A DNA stretch of 64,000 nt from Conoideocrella luteorostrata (taxonomy: Eukaryota; Ascomycota; Sordariomycetes; Hypocreales; Clavicipitaceae), in contig JASWJB010000041.1 in the NCBI GenBank assembly GCA_032433595.1, positions 144,708-208,707 on the forward strand, written 5' to 3'. The notes beneath the pieces were generated by a model that was not told where the DNA came from, did not search any database, and saw nothing but the letters and a program-made list of their open reading frames with translations. A program made the position numbers and the translations under genes. Positions 36,362-49,056 of the stretch are shown in pieces. The stretch's first letter is position 1, and every line of letters begins with the position of its first letter.

Positions 36362-38144
36362 TGGAATGAAGTGCACTCCGTACACACGATTACGGAAATT
36401 TCGGTGCTCTTAGGTTTTAGCTACCGAATTGGCGCCCTTCTGCCGAATCATTGTGTAACTCACTCCTTATGTGGACGTATTCTTATGTCAGGTCACATTG
36501 CTTTCCGAATATAGTTTGGAATAGAGACGATGGTGGGCAAGTTGATTGACGTCGGGAACAGATGGATGTGCCGTTGCTTTTTGTCTAGGGCGAGTAGCTC
36601 ACGTTAGCGTTCTTGCCTAGAAAAGCTTCATTCAAAGGCCGAATACATCACGCTTGCATGCGGCGCACGCTTCCGGATGCATTGCCCAATGCAAACACCG
36701 ACTGAGTCGCTTCAGAGGTAGGCGGATAATGGGGATGGCTGCCAAGTTGAAGGTATGCTGGAATGTCATCGACACGAGATGTTGCTAAGCTAGGTAGGTA
36801 AAGTAACAAATGTGATAGACAATTATAGCGGAGTCGCAGGCTGGTCAGCGCCCCAGCAACTGCACCGAAGTGGGCGCCTTTAAAAGATTAAAGATGAAGC
36901 AGATGATCAATGGGTAAATACGGGTTTGATCGGCGCCAGATTAACCGTTTGAATCGTCGCACCACCCCATGCCGCATGACAGGACAAACTTTGGAGACGC
37001 ACGAATCAACGTCAGTGGCTCTTTCTGCGGCCCTCTACGGCCGGGTACTTTTAAATTGCCCTTTCTTATCTGCAACAAGTTAAATTTTTCAGCACTTCCG
37101 CCAAGTCGGACAGCTCTGAAGGCCAACGATCGCAAAGCGGTGCAAGGACGCCGACGCCTGCATCATGGCGTACTCTGCGTATGTAGTACCCAGCAATCCT
37201 TGAAATCAGGCATCAGTCATTGGTCATCCAACATGAAGCACATCCGCCGATCATGGGACGAACCTGGAGGGTACCCAGATGTACCCCCGCTCACAGAGAG
37301 CATGTTTCCGGTTTCGAGAACCACGTTTTCTACTTTTCGTACCTCCCCAACCGAGGCCATTTTTATTCTTGTTTTTATGACGACGATCCAAGCCTATTTC
37401 TTAGCGTCGCTGCAACACCCCAGCAGCAGTATTTACTCCAATGACTGCCGGACGTCGCACCTTTCAAGGGAGGTGGTTCTGCCCTATATTCGTAACAACC
37501 TAGGTATACAACGGATTCGTCTTCACATCTACTGTAAGAGCCGCCATCACAATGTAAGTAAGTGAGAGCATTTCAGCTCAGAGCGCCTGACGCATCGGAC
37601 GAGCTGATGCTACTGTTCAGCTGGTCGTCGTTCCACAAGACTGAGACGGAAGGATTCAGCCGTAACTCCTGCACAAAAACCCCGTAGAGCCAAGACAAGA
37701 AGATAAGAGTGATCAGCTTCACAAATTACAAAGTGCCACATCACCTAACCGAACGGCACATGCATATGCGATCCCTCAATGTTATCACACAAATATGCAG
37801 AGTACTCTAGTCGACCGGTACGAGAATAACCGCGAAAATGAACCTGTTTTCTTGACATTCTGCCCTACTCCTCCGGTACCTAGGTGAATACACTCGTTTG
37901 CTAACTGTCCCGTCGTTCATTTGGCGGCCTTTGGCTGGTTCAATTTATTTATTAGTTGAAGCCATCATTGGTGCTTGGCACACGATACCTTCACTAACGA
38001 CAGCCCACGCTAGCCTAGGTGCCATTTTGTGGTGTATGTTGCAGATATCTTTCAGTTCACCTTTACTTTTTCTTTAATTAACACATAATTATTCCCATGG
38101 CCTAGATAGATACACCTAGTAGTACATATTCTCTATCCGCCGCC
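36362..38144. other. Intergenic, no confident gene
   Basis: About 1.8 kb. A 198-codon + strand frame (36969-37565) is the longest here, but has no domain, hydrophobic pattern or family resemblance. I treat it as chance. Confidence 0.5.
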
Positions 38145-39819
38145 ATGGCACTGGTTGTATTTATACGGCGCAATTTGGCGTTGGCTGCCTGCGTCTCCCT
38201 CGCATTGATGGTGGGATTATATACAAGAAATATGCTTCTTACAGTATGGCTATGACGATACATATAATGACAAATTCAATTCCGGAAACAAGCAGCTGAC
38301 GAACTGATGCTCACAGGATCGGTTCGAAAACGCGATTCCAACTCCATCAAACAGACTTGCCGATGATTCTAAACAAAGATTGCCCAACGTATCCCAGTTC
38401 ACAGACGAAAGTCCACCAAGCAATAATCGAGACACTCTGGACCCAGGTGTGGCGATGTCACGATTGCATTTCTTGATACTGGCGAGCCAACCAACCCTTC
38501 AGTTTTGCTACAATTTGGCTTCAGCGGCAGTGAACAGATATCCCGTTCCCATGCTTCTTGGCTGGAACGGCCAAGGAGAATTCGATGCCGCCAAAACTCA
38601 TCTTGCCAAGTTACGAACCTTGAAACGATACCTACACTCATTGAACTCTGATGAGGATGACGATCTTGTCATAATTGTGGATGGATTTGACATCATTCAC
38701 CAGTTGCCGGCAGAAGTGATTCTAGAACGATACTTTGAGGTTGCAGAAAAGGCCGATGCTCACCTGGCACAACGCTTAGCCATTCCCCGAGAGGAACTTC
38801 TTGAGAGGAATATCAAACAATCTGTCTTCTTTGGCCCCGACAAGGTTTGCTGGCCGCGGGATGCGAGAGCTGCTCGGTGCTGGGCTGCGCCGGCTTCCAC
38901 TTTGGGAGCGAACGCCTTTGGCCCTGATAGGGGACCTGTGGACATCACTTCAAAAGACCCTCGCTGGCTGAATTCAGGTACCGTCATTGGCCCCATACGT
39001 GATATAAGGAGGGTTGTGGATGTCACCATAGAAGAGATTGGAGCCACGTACGACACTGAGTTCTGGCAGTCAGACTCTGACCAGTACTATTTGTCCAATG
39101 TCTGGGGCCGGCAAGAGTATTGGCGCAACCCCGTAGTGCTTAACGAACAGCAGGTACGAGAAGGTCCGTTCGATGGAATCATACCAGAGAAGAAGACAGA
39201 GCATCAAGAAACTGAACTTCACATGGCTGTTGAATATGGGTCTTCTCTGTTCCAAACAAAAGCTGGCAACGAGCCATTTGTTGGCCACCTCCAATACAAC
39301 CTAGATGGCCACTCGGCTAGCATGAATATCGACCTATTTGGGCAAGGTGAAGAGTTCATGCCGTATCCCATCATGATGCCAGACAATGTTCGGACCGCCC
39401 TTATGAAGCTTTACGATTCCATTCCGGATGCACATCCAGGTGCTTCGGCGGCAAATTGGATAAAGCTAGTGCATCTTGGCACGAATTTTGTTACCAAACA
39501 CATCTATGGGCTCTGGCATTGCACGGGGCCAAAGGAATCTCTAGACAGCGACTACACCAGGATGTGGTTCTATCCGTTTGTGAAGTCCCTTCTCCGAGAG
39601 TCTCTCAAAGCATCCCGGAGAGGTGAGCCAATATCATCCAAGCTGATAGACGGGCGAAGATGGGTTGCTAAATGGGCTCATCCTGAAGAGGGTGAGTTCG
39701 TAGACGAATACGGAGGTGCCTGGTCAGATGAAGGTCCTGGGAGGTTTGTCAGCTGGGGGGAGATGTGTGGGCAGCATGAGAGTGTTCTCTTTTGGGGGCA
39801 GTGGGCCACAGGTATGTAA
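38145..39819 (+). CDS. PLOD-like type II membrane glycosyltransferase
   Basis: Two exons, 38145-38243 and 38317-39819, giving 533 residues. Exon 1 encodes a signal anchor (RRNLALAACVSLALMVGLY), so the catalytic part faces the secretory lumen. The lumenal part resembles the glycosyltransferase domain of procollagen-lysine hydroxylase/collagen galactosyltransferase-like proteins. Evidence is DDLVIIVDGFDIIHQLPAEVIL with the DxxD metal motif, SVFFGPDKVCWP, PRWLNSGTVIGP and DQYYLSNVW. A second half contains WFYPFVKSLL and a Trp/Gly-rich end. Donor sugar and acceptor are unknown; fungi lack collagen, so it probably acts on other glycoproteins or wall glycans in the Golgi. The stop lies just after a strong donor-like CAG|GTATGTAAG at 39812. 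The nearest acceptor gives only a 38-nt intron, so I keep the stop. Confidence 0.75.
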
Positions 39820-40277
39820 GCCAGCCTGGCTGTCAATAATTCGTTTCAGAAGCCATTTTCACGTGGTAAAGAGTAGTATTGTTCTATGGTTCCTGGTTAT
39901 AGATCGGTAGACCCTGTACTGTATCGAATACTACGTAGTAGTAGTATCAGTACTTGCTAGCAGACATTTTTCCACATCAAGTTGACCAAAACCAATTGTA
40001 CATAAATCTCCAGAAGCCGCAAGCGTTCTGATGATGTGTGTCCTCTCTCCCGTCCAATATGACGGTATATGATGGGATGCTCGCTAGTTACTCGGCCGCA
40101 CTCCCTTCTATAGTTGCGCCCTAGTTAACTAGTTACGCCATGGCTGCTTTCGTTCAACTTGTGGGCCTCACAAAAAAAAAAAAAGGTGAGCACGCGACAC
40201 CATCACCACCAACACAAATGCCAAGCAAGCTCAGTGTGCATGGCTTCCAAGTGTCCAAATGCGTAAAAACTACGCAG

Positions 40278-40303
40278 TAGCCACACCACCTAGCCACACC
40301 ACC
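40278..40303. repeat. 13-nt tandem duplication TAGCCACACCACC
   Basis: Two perfect adjacent copies. Confidence 0.92.
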
Positions 40304-40662
40304 TAACAAAAGTCCCCACCAGCGGCCCTTTGGTAAGATGGCAATGCATACTAAATATTACCATGGGGGGCGTGTGCTAACTTACGACCATGTCCGTCCT
40401 AGCGAGGGCCAGAGAGATAATCCCACACACCTACTAATCACATACACTCTGGAATTTAGCGTGCAGCCTGCTCGTGCCAACCCGGTCCAAAACTTGGCAC
40501 GAGTTGGCTGGACTGCCAAGAAGTTTATTTCCGTGAGATCCGGGGGCAGCAGCATTTGCGAATTTCGCCCTAAGCGTTTACAAACGTCCACGAACGGGGC
40601 AGTTGTGGTGGTGTGACAATCTGGCAGGTCTGGCAAGTCTGGTAGCTAGTTAGTTAGCTGCA

Positions 40663-40694
40663 TAGGGCATGTTATTGGTAGGGCATGTTATTGG
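40663..40694. repeat. 16-nt tandem duplication TAGGGCATGTTATTGG
   Basis: Two perfect adjacent copies. A looser CTGGCAGGT/CTGGCAAGT repetition lies just upstream at 40621-40641. Confidence 0.92.
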
Positions 40695-41489
40695 TGGTGC
40701 ACGACATCCGACGGCCAGGAGTTGATTGATGATCAGTTGGCGGAAGCGAGGTGCACGAGGCTACTATGTTCTTACGAGAGGTTTTGTTGATACTGATTGC
40801 GCGCCAGTTAAAGGGAGCACACTTAGGACGTTGGACACAGGGGATACAGGGTTTTGAATTTATCCAAACGGCATTGTGTAGTGCTCACAGGAGGATTGGA
40901 GACGCGGATATTGCAGATTTGATAATATGTGAGCAATACGAAGTGAATACCTAGTTGCTTGGATGGGGGCTCAAAGGTGTATGCGGCCGAGTTAATGGAA
41001 CAGCCAGCAGGGACAAATCGATAGTTTTCGTCCCTAACTGGCTATTGTGTTGGTGAGAACTAGCTTCTTCCTGTGCTTTGCAATATGATTATTTGGAGTT
41101 TTGAAATTGAAGATGGCTGTGCCGCTCAGACTATTTCTCTGCTTTCTTTGCTGCCTCTTCCTTCACCCCAGTTTTTCTGTTTCTTCTTGTTTCTCGCTGT
41201 TTCGCCTTATTGCTATTCTTCTCCCTGTCTCTCATACCTTGCACTCACATTTCTGTCTTTCATTCTTGCCCTCAAATACATAGTATAGGGCAGTACAGTA
41301 CAATATTGCATTGTATATACTCTGCATATCATAGCAGCACCCAAATCACTCCGGCTCTTTTCTCTGTCCTTGTTCCAACTGCACCAGTACACTTCGGGGA
41401 ACTGCCTTGCCCTCTCAAAACAGGACATATCTTACCCATTTCTGCCGAAAATATCACCAAACTCGGATTAGTGCAATGCTCCCGTCCGT

Positions 41490-41519
41490 CCATCCATCCA
41501 TCCATCCATCCATCCATCA
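41490..41519. repeat. (CATC)n microsatellite
   Basis: About seven CATC units. It opens a spurious Ser-Ile-His-Pro repeat frame. Confidence 0.92.
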
Positions 41520-42197
41520 ATGCGCAAACTAATAATTTAGAAAAGAGTGAAGAACCATAAATTTAGAACATTCTCCTTACCAGAATTGCCTGTATTGTAT
41601 GTACACTTACGTGGGCCCTGACTATGGTAATATGCTCCGTGCTCCCGTACTCCGCACCCTATAACAAGTTATTCGTCCATGTGCTGCGCATACTAAGACA
41701 TTATCCTCACATACCGAATCCTTAAAGCTCAGTTCATGCTGTGCACGATCCACCCACCACCACCCTTTCTCTTCCTAAAGCTGTAACCATGACGGACAGC
41801 TGAGCGCGTATCACCTTCTTAACTAACAGTCCCGAATATCCAAGTTAGTTAGGACATAAAGGCAGAGGATGATGTATGCAGAGCATTTCAACTTCAGGGT
41901 GAAGGGTGTGCAGCGCGTTGTGGATATAGAATACTGCTTCAAAACTTTACTGACATATTAACTTCATAGCTGCTTGTGGTTCTGGCTACAAATATTTCTG
42001 GATCTTAGCCATGTAACAGCTTCCACATGCTTTCACGCTACTATCCCTTTACTCCAATGCCATTTGCAACAGATGGCAACAAATTGCTACCCATATCTAT
42101 ACCCCTTCCCATTCAGTAACGCAAAAGAAAACCGCCTCTAGGGGCGAAAACATCATATCAAAACATCCAACTCGGACAAAAACGCTCAATCGCTACG

Positions 42198-45100
42198 TTA
42201 TGCCTGTTCCGTATCCAGATTCTGTAATGGAACATACCCTTCGTCGCCCTTCTGGCCTCTTCGTCCAAACTTCTCTCTTGCCCATCCCACCATGCCGCTG
42301 CCGCTCATCCACCGCAGACCACCACTCCGCTCTGCCTCTGCTTCATCCATCCAGCGTGGTCGTTTCCAGAACTTCAGGAGAAGACTGCTGACAACTACGC
42401 TGACACTGCTGCACGCCATTGCGAACCCAGCCATCATAGGATGCATGTTAAATCCCAACGGCAAAAAGAAGCCCATAGCCACTGGCAGACCGACAATATT
42501 ATACACACAGGCCCAAGCCAGGTTTAGTTTAATTCGGCGGAAGATAGTCCGCGTGAGATGAAGAGCAGCCGGGATGCTCATCAAATCTGTAGGCCTCATC
42601 AGTACTACGTCTGCTGCTTCCATGGCCACGTCCGTGCCACTCGACATGGCAATTCCCACATCTGCGGTGGCCAGAGCCGGTGAGTCATTGATACCATCTC
42701 CAACCATGGCAACAATCTCTCCCTGAGACTGGATTTGCTTGATGATGGATTGCTTCTGGTCTGGGCTGACACCAGCAAACACGTTGTGTGAAGATATTCC
42801 GACCGCAGCCGCAACAGCCAGCGCTGTCGATCGCTGGTCACCCGTCACGATTGCAGTTTTGATGCCCATCTGATGCAGCACCGAGATTGCCCCTGCTGCC
42901 CCATCTTTGATAGTATCTGCCAGACAGACATGTCCCGTATACTTTCCATCCACAGCCACGAAGATGTTGGTGGTACCAGCAGAAGAGGCCATGGACAAGC
43001 TCTTTTTGTTTGATTTGGTGTTGATCTCCTCTGAAGCTTCAATAGCTTGGCGAGGGATGTCAATGCCATTGTCTTGCAGATATTTGACGTTGCCCGCGAG
43101 CACTCTATATCGAACTCGCTCGGCCGAGGAGGCGGGTTCGACCAGAGCATTTACGCCCCGACCAACAGTAATCTTGAATTCACCAACACTTCCTGAAATG
43201 GCACCCTCGGGCTCGACACCGAGCTCGTCCTTGGCTGCGCCGAGGATTGCCTTGCCAACGGGGTGTTCGCTGCCCATCTCTGCGAGACCAACAATTGTCC
43301 ACCACAGGCGCCTTCTCCATTCGTTATCTCTCCATAGAGGCACAAGGGTAGACTTGGCTACGCTCATCTTGCCGTGTGTAATAGTACCAGTCTTGTCCAA
43401 GACGACCTGAGTGACTTTTGTTGTCCTCTGCAGAGCTCCACCTCCTTTGATCAGAATGCCATTCTCGGCGCCAATACCCGTGCCAACCATGACGGCAGTG
43501 GGTGTGGCCAGGCCAAGTGCGCAAGGGCAAGCAAACACAATGACTGAAATACACAACTTGACGCACACCATGATCTTGCCCCCACTGGCGTCCTGGAGAA
43601 AGATATTGGGTGGGTTAGGCAGAATGTGGCTCATCACCATCCAAAATAGGAACGTTGTGAGACCAAGGATGAGGATTGTTGGAACGAAATAGCCAGCCAA
43701 AGTATCCGCAAGCTGTTGAATCGGGGCTCGCGTTGTCTGGGCATCTTGGACGAGCTTGACGATTTGGCTGAGTTGCGTATCCCGTCCTGCACGGGTAACT
43801 CGAAAGTCGACTCGGCCGTTTCCATTGACGGTGCCTCCAATGAGGTTATCTCCCAACCGCTTCTGAACAGGCATTGCCTCTCCAGTCACCATGCTTTCGT
43901 CGACAAAGGTATCGCCACGGACCATAGTGCCATCGGCGGGGATCTTATCCCCGGGGCGTATTATAACGATATCGCCAACCTGAAGTAGTTCCGTAGGAAT
44001 AAGCTTTTCCTCATAAGCAGACGACCCGCCTAGTTCTGAAGATGCTTGAGGTGTCTTAGGGGTCTTCATGTCTTCAGCAGATTTGGCCCAGGCCTCTGCA
44101 GCTTTTTCCACCGCGATAGGGTCTGTGTAAATGGTGGCCATTGAGGGTGCTAGTGACATGAGGCGAGACAATGCCTTGGATGTTTGACCCTTGGCTCTGT
44201 TCTCCAAGAATCGTCCGAAGGTAATGAACGTGATCAACATGGTACTGGTATCAAAGATCGTGCTGGGCCGGTTGTGTGGTGGAAATAATAACGAGACAAC
44301 CATGGCAACGACACTAAAGAAGAAGGCACACGACGTGCCCAAAATCACAAGAACATCCATCGTAGGCGACCCATGCTTGATCGATTTATATGCAGATACG
44401 TAGAACCGGTGTCCAATGCCGAATTGAACGGGTATGGTAAGGACTAGACAGATAACGTCATCGAGGTAGATCCCAGGTATCAGCTTGAGTTTACCAAAGT
44501 CGAGTGCTGGGAGACACATGGGTAAAATCATGCCGATAATGAAGACGGGAACCGCGAAAGTTAGAGATGTGCGAAAGGCTGTCCGCCATTCAGCGATTTC
44601 GCGGGTCTTGGCAAGAGATTCCAGTTGAGCGTTGTTGTCCTGGCTATCTGCAACAAGTGCGTTGAGACCTTCTTGTTCCACCGCCTCAACGATGCCACGC
44701 AGCCCTATTATACCTGACTGGTGAGTTATGTTGAGCCTCTCAGTGGCGAGACTTATTGAGGCTGATTTCACGCCCGGCAGAGTTTTCAGCTTAGCTTCCA
44801 GACTCTTCGCAGCGGTGGCATCCAGATTTCCATAAATCTTGAACTGCGCGGTTGACATCAGAGGTCCAAGATCGCTGGTTTCATATTGTGTTGAGAGTAC
44901 CGTAGCACCGAAACCACGGTCGTCAATCGTTTCCGCAATCTGCTCCGGGGAGATTTTGGTTACGTTGTGTGTGATGACAGCACGCTCAGCAAGTAAGCTG
45001 ATATTGAATTTAAGGATTCCATCCATGCCTTTGAAGCCGCCTTCGACGGCAGATGTGCAGGCACCACATGTCATGCCTTCAATGGCAACGGTTGTGGTTG

Positions 45101-45854
45101 CAATATTACCTTCGGCGCCGTCTGGCCCATTACTGCCAGACTTCGATGTTGACTTAACCGTGTCCACAATCTTAGCACCGAAGCCTCGATCCTCGATGAT
45201 TTCAGCGATTTGTTCCGGTGTCAATAATGAAGGGTCATGTTCAATAACAGCCCGCTCAGAGAGCAGAGATATACTAAAATGTTGTAATCCGGGAATATCT
45301 TTGAAGCCACCTTCCACGGCAGACGTACACGCGCCGCAAGTCATACCCTCAACAGCGACAGTAGTGGTAATGAGCTGGAGTTCCAGTGTGGACTCTTCGG
45401 TTTCGAGGAAGTGGTTAACGGCAGGGCTGGGGAGGTCCGTGGACAGTACCTCCGCATCGAATCCTCGATCTTCGATAATGTCGCGAACTTGGTCGGCGGT
45501 AATGGCTTTGGGATCGTGCATAACAACTGCGCGCTCCATGACCAGGCTGACAGAGACGCTGCCCACACCAATAACACCTTTGAAGCCTGTTTCAATTGCC
45601 GATGTACATGCTCCGCAACTGTTGTAGTGCACAAATTGGATATGTTAGCCAGACAAGTTCGGTCCGTCGCAAGAAGCTATGTACGGGGCAGCCAGCGCTG
45701 GCTCGGCAGGATCGGAGGCGAGCTCGAAGACAGTTACTCACGTCATACCGCCAACGCGGAGAGTAGTTGTGGCCATATGCGGACTCCTCGGCGCACCCAA
45801 TGTTGCTCCCGCGCCAATATCCCGCGGCGGGATGGCGATGTGCGTTGGGGCCAT
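42198..45854 (-). CDS. Copper-transporting P1B-type ATPase (Ccc2/CtpA type)
   Basis: Two exons, 45742-45854 and 42198-45618, giving 1177 residues. The 123-nt intron splits the first metal-binding motif, and splicing rebuilds GGMTCGACTSAIETGF. Three HMA domains each carry GMTCGACTSA. A fourth (QFKIYGNLDATAAKSLEAKL) has lost its Cys pair. Then come eight membrane helices with the copper site CPC at 735-737 (VFACPCALGLATPTA), TGEA at about 616, the phosphorylation site DKTGT at 779, SEHPVG of the nucleotide domain, and GDGIND near 1011. The family pumps Cu(I) into the Golgi lumen to load multicopper oxidases and ferroxidases such as Fet3. A plasma-membrane detoxifying paralog (CrpA type) cannot be fully excluded. 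The chosen ATG opens a 27-residue N-terminal stretch; a second ATG (MATTTLRVGG) is possible. Confidence 0.94.
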
Positions 45855-47508
45855 GTTCGACCGATTTCGCGATATGGAGTGCAGCTTGGAAAAGCTCGGC
45901 TTTACCGGCCGACAGCAGTCGTCCAGCGACGAAGATATATCTCTTTTTCGTCCTCCGTGAAAAGGGGTTGATTTACTCTGGATAGGCGCCGTTACCGGGT
46001 TTCTGAGACCATACCGGACTGGATGGCTATTCGTGAGAAGCTGGCTCGATGGTGCAATAGCTGTCTGGCACTTAGGGCCCTGCTAGGTCAGCAGAAAAAT
46101 AGTCGCAGCAAACACCCAAGGATGGGACAATCCGAAAGCGCCGGGCTCTCGTGCAAAGTTGGACACCCGAAAAACTTCACAGCTGGGCTAGACGACAAAA
46201 TCGGAAGAATAAAAGACGTCGAGGGAATGACGGAGGCGGAAACGTTATGGTATATATGTGGTTTCCTATGAAACGTCGCTCGCTGTTGGGGAGGGGTCCT
46301 AACGGGTCGTTCGTGACTTCCTTAGTACATGGTACAGAGAACTGGAGTGCTGGGTTGGCACGAGAGTAGAGAACCTCCACCAGAAATTCGAAGTAACCAG
46401 CATCTGACCGTCGAAGTCGCGGCTAGGACGCAGTTGTGATGCTGCAGCCCCCTGTAAAAATGGCCGCAACGGGGAGGTGGTGGGGGATCCTTTGCGGCCG
46501 CTTACTGGACGAGTTGACACCAGCCCCGCCCTGGCATTTGTCGTCAAGCACTCTCCGGTTCAACACTCGCAGATGCCACCAATAACACGGAGTATTACAA
46601 AACATTCAACTATTTATCCCTGTCGCAAGCCTACATACGTTATATTCCATCCTGCATTGTCCTCACCCTTTCGCAGGAATAAATGCATAAGCCTGAGGGG
46701 TAATGGTTTTTCGGAGTCATTGGATTTGCTATGACCTCCGCGGCTGACCACCATTCGGTGTTTTCCGTTTCCAAACCATGAGAGACACTTGGGCCGCACG
46801 AACGTGACATAAGTTTTCGAGTTTCGCTCCGCAACAACGCGTTACGGCCCTAAACCCCCCCCTCCTAGGTCCCAACCACTCGCCAGGGTCAAAGCACAAA
46901 ATGAATGTGCTTTTAGCAAAGTTACGGGGCTGAACTTCTCGCTGTTGGTAACATCCGACAGCCAACGGCTGTTCACCGCAGATCTGCCGCGTGAATTTGA
47001 TGAAATGTCCAGAAGATTAGAACAATAAGCCAAACATGAACCACTGACGCTTGATACATGTGGCAGATTTGAATTTCTTAAAGTTGCAGTGTACGACTCA
47101 GCCGTTTGGTATTTCATGAGTACATAGTTAGTTACCCCACCTAAATCTGGCCCCAACTTTCACTCACACCTCACCTGGAACATCCGCGCCACTTGCATGC
47201 TTGTATCGCCATCAAACCTCAAACACGCCTGACACACTCAACACTCGACCCAGGAAGTCCTTTGTTCTATCCGTCGCTGCCCGAGACTCTGAGATCATAG
47301 CGATTATTATTTTTCCATTGTTAGGGACCAGTCTTGGCTTTTCATCCGCTTCGGCAGACCTCATCCACCGTTAGTAGGGTATGCTCCGTGTGCAACTTGT
47401 ATTTCGTCATTCAACGACGGCGATCATCACGCACTGCCTTATCTAAAGTGAACTCTTGCGGCGCCGTGGGCCTGGGGTCCAGATTTGTGATCTCCAGGAC
47501 CGGTAATC
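45855..47508. other. Divergent intergenic region
   Basis: About 1.65 kb shared 5' region of the copper ATPase (-) and CSN7 (+). Frames here are short and lack motifs. One TACGGAGTA-like variant (ACACGGAGTATT) lies near 46588. Confidence 0.55.
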
Positions 47509-48429
47509 ATGGAGCAAATTAAGGCTCTGAATGCCCTCGAGGTACGTCCCACCTTCCCCGACGTGTTTGTTCATCATATCAATGCCGATCCAAACCCCAG
47601 GAAGCTAAATGGCCACATTGTCCAGCCGTTTCTAGCCCTGTCTAAATCTGCCACACACCCCAAAGCTGCCGCCGACCTCATCACACAAGCCACATCAGCT
47701 CCAAATACCTATGTTTTTGCTGAGCTCCTTCAACGACCGCAGATACAAGCCCTGGCCGAAAATGCCCAGTTCGCTTCACATCTTAGACTCCTCCAAATAT
47801 TCTCCTACGACACTTATCAGAGCTATTGTGATGAATCTCCCAGTCTCCCGGACTTAAATGATGCTCAAACCCTTAAGCTTCGCCAGCTATCCCTCCTCAC
47901 CCTCGCCCGAGACAGAGCAAATCTATCATATAATGCTCTGCAAAAAGAATTACGGCTACCGTCGGCCAGAGAGCTCGAGGATCTTGTCATCACCGTAATT
48001 TACGCTGGCTTGGTTAACGCAACTCTCGATCCTGCCCGCCAGGCTGTGCAAGTCACCAGCACTGCTCCTCTGCGGGACCTCTCGCCCGGGTCCATTCCCG
48101 AGATGATCGAGGCCTTGAACAACTGGTCACACAGGTGTACCTCAACGTTGGGCGACCTCGAGGCTCAGATTCAGAATATCCGGACTACCGCCGCTGCGCG
48201 TGAGAATGAGAAGAAGGTCGCAGATAGAAAGCTGCAGCATCTTGTCGGAGAATCACGTGAGTTCGAAAGGACGAAAGAACTGCCGGGTCGAGATGCTCTA
48301 CCTCGGCGAGGATTTAATAAGCGCTCCATGGTGGATGCTGCCAATTTTGGTAATGATGAGATCATGGAAGTTGATGAACCATTAGCGGCGGATGAACAAA
48401 AGAAACGTGCGAGCAAACGGAAGATGTAG
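47509..48429 (+). CDS. COP9 signalosome subunit 7 (CSN7)
   Basis: The unspliced frame runs 47509-48429 (306 codons), but I read exons 47509-47541 and 47626-48429, giving 278 residues. GAG|GTACGT...TTGTCCAG|CCG is a good 84-nt intron, and splicing gives ALNALE-PFLALSKSAT, the conserved CSN7 N-terminus. The retained version would insert 28 residues without shifting frame. The PCI domain occupies about residues 30-160 (TYVFAELLQ, LLQIFSYDTYQSY, LKLRQLSLLTLA, LEDLVITVIYAGLV, LDPARQAVQV). A coiled-coil region follows, then a basic end (KKRASKRKM). CSN7 is a core scaffold of the COP9 signalosome, which removes NEDD8 from cullins and affects light response and development in filamentous fungi. Confidence 0.87.
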   Translation: MEQIKALNALEVRPTFPDVFVHHINADPNPRKLNGHIVQPFLALSKSATHPKAAADLITQATSAPNTYVFAELLQRPQIQALAENAQFASHLRLLQIFSYDTYQSYCDESPSLPDLNDAQTLKLRQLSLLTLARDRANLSYNALQKELRLPSARELEDLVITVIYAGLVNATLDPARQAVQVTSTAPLRDLSPGSIPEMIEALNNWSHRCTSTLGDLEAQIQNIRTTAAARENEKKVADRKLQHLVGESREFERTKELPGRDALPRRGFNKRSMVDAANFGNDEIMEVDEPLAADEQKKRASKRKM

Positions 48430-49056
48430 AGCTCTGTGAAGAGCAATAGACACTTGTTCGTGTCCTCAGGAAGCATGGCTTAACACGGCACATACTGCTC
48501 CGTTAACATTTCAATGGCTTAAATGGCATACATGAATCACGGTGCCAATCACCATGTAGACGAGACGAAACCTTACTACTAGACGATGAGACAACTCTTG
48601 TTCTCTGTAATAATATTGTGTTGTTATCCATTTGCTTTTGCTCTTAATCCTTCAACGCAAGGAATTTGCCATCTAACACAAGCTTGGGGAGGGGGAAAGG
48701 GAAAAAGGAAAACAAGGGGTAAGGGAGGTGTCAATAAGTACATGTTTGGCAGATATGCTTGTAAATGGACAAAATATGAAAAGCAGCAATAGCAATTCGT
48801 GCCGATTAAGCCTCATAACTGAGACGGAAAACAAAAACCAGACGCCAAAACCCCAGGCCGGTCTGAATACATCTACAAAAGAAGATATGGTGCAATAAAG
48901 AGCAGAATTCACCAAGGCGGTTCCTAGTCGTAACAGTCGTCAAGAATCTCCAGCCCTCAACATTTCACAGAAATGACTACCGAAGAGAAGTAGCAAGCCA
49001 GTGCCACATCCCCTGCATTCAAGCGGCAAGAAAGAATGTACTGGCTTTATGAGTAT
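48430..49056. other. Convergent 3' intergenic space
   Basis: About 630 nt between the stops of CSN7 and RAX1. No gene or repeat is evident. Confidence 0.6.

Larger units (their letters stand above)
39820..42197. other. Intergenic with simple and tandem repeats
   Basis: About 2.4 kb, no supported gene. It holds A13 at 40172-40184, a 13-nt tandem duplication at 40278-40303, a 16-nt tandem duplication at 40663-40694, a CATC microsatellite at 41490-41519, and the palindrome TAGTTAACTA at 40122-40131. Confidence 0.65.

Noticed and set aside
36969..37565. 198-codon + strand frame
   Set aside because: No domain, no signal or membrane pattern, and it overlaps equally open shadow frames.
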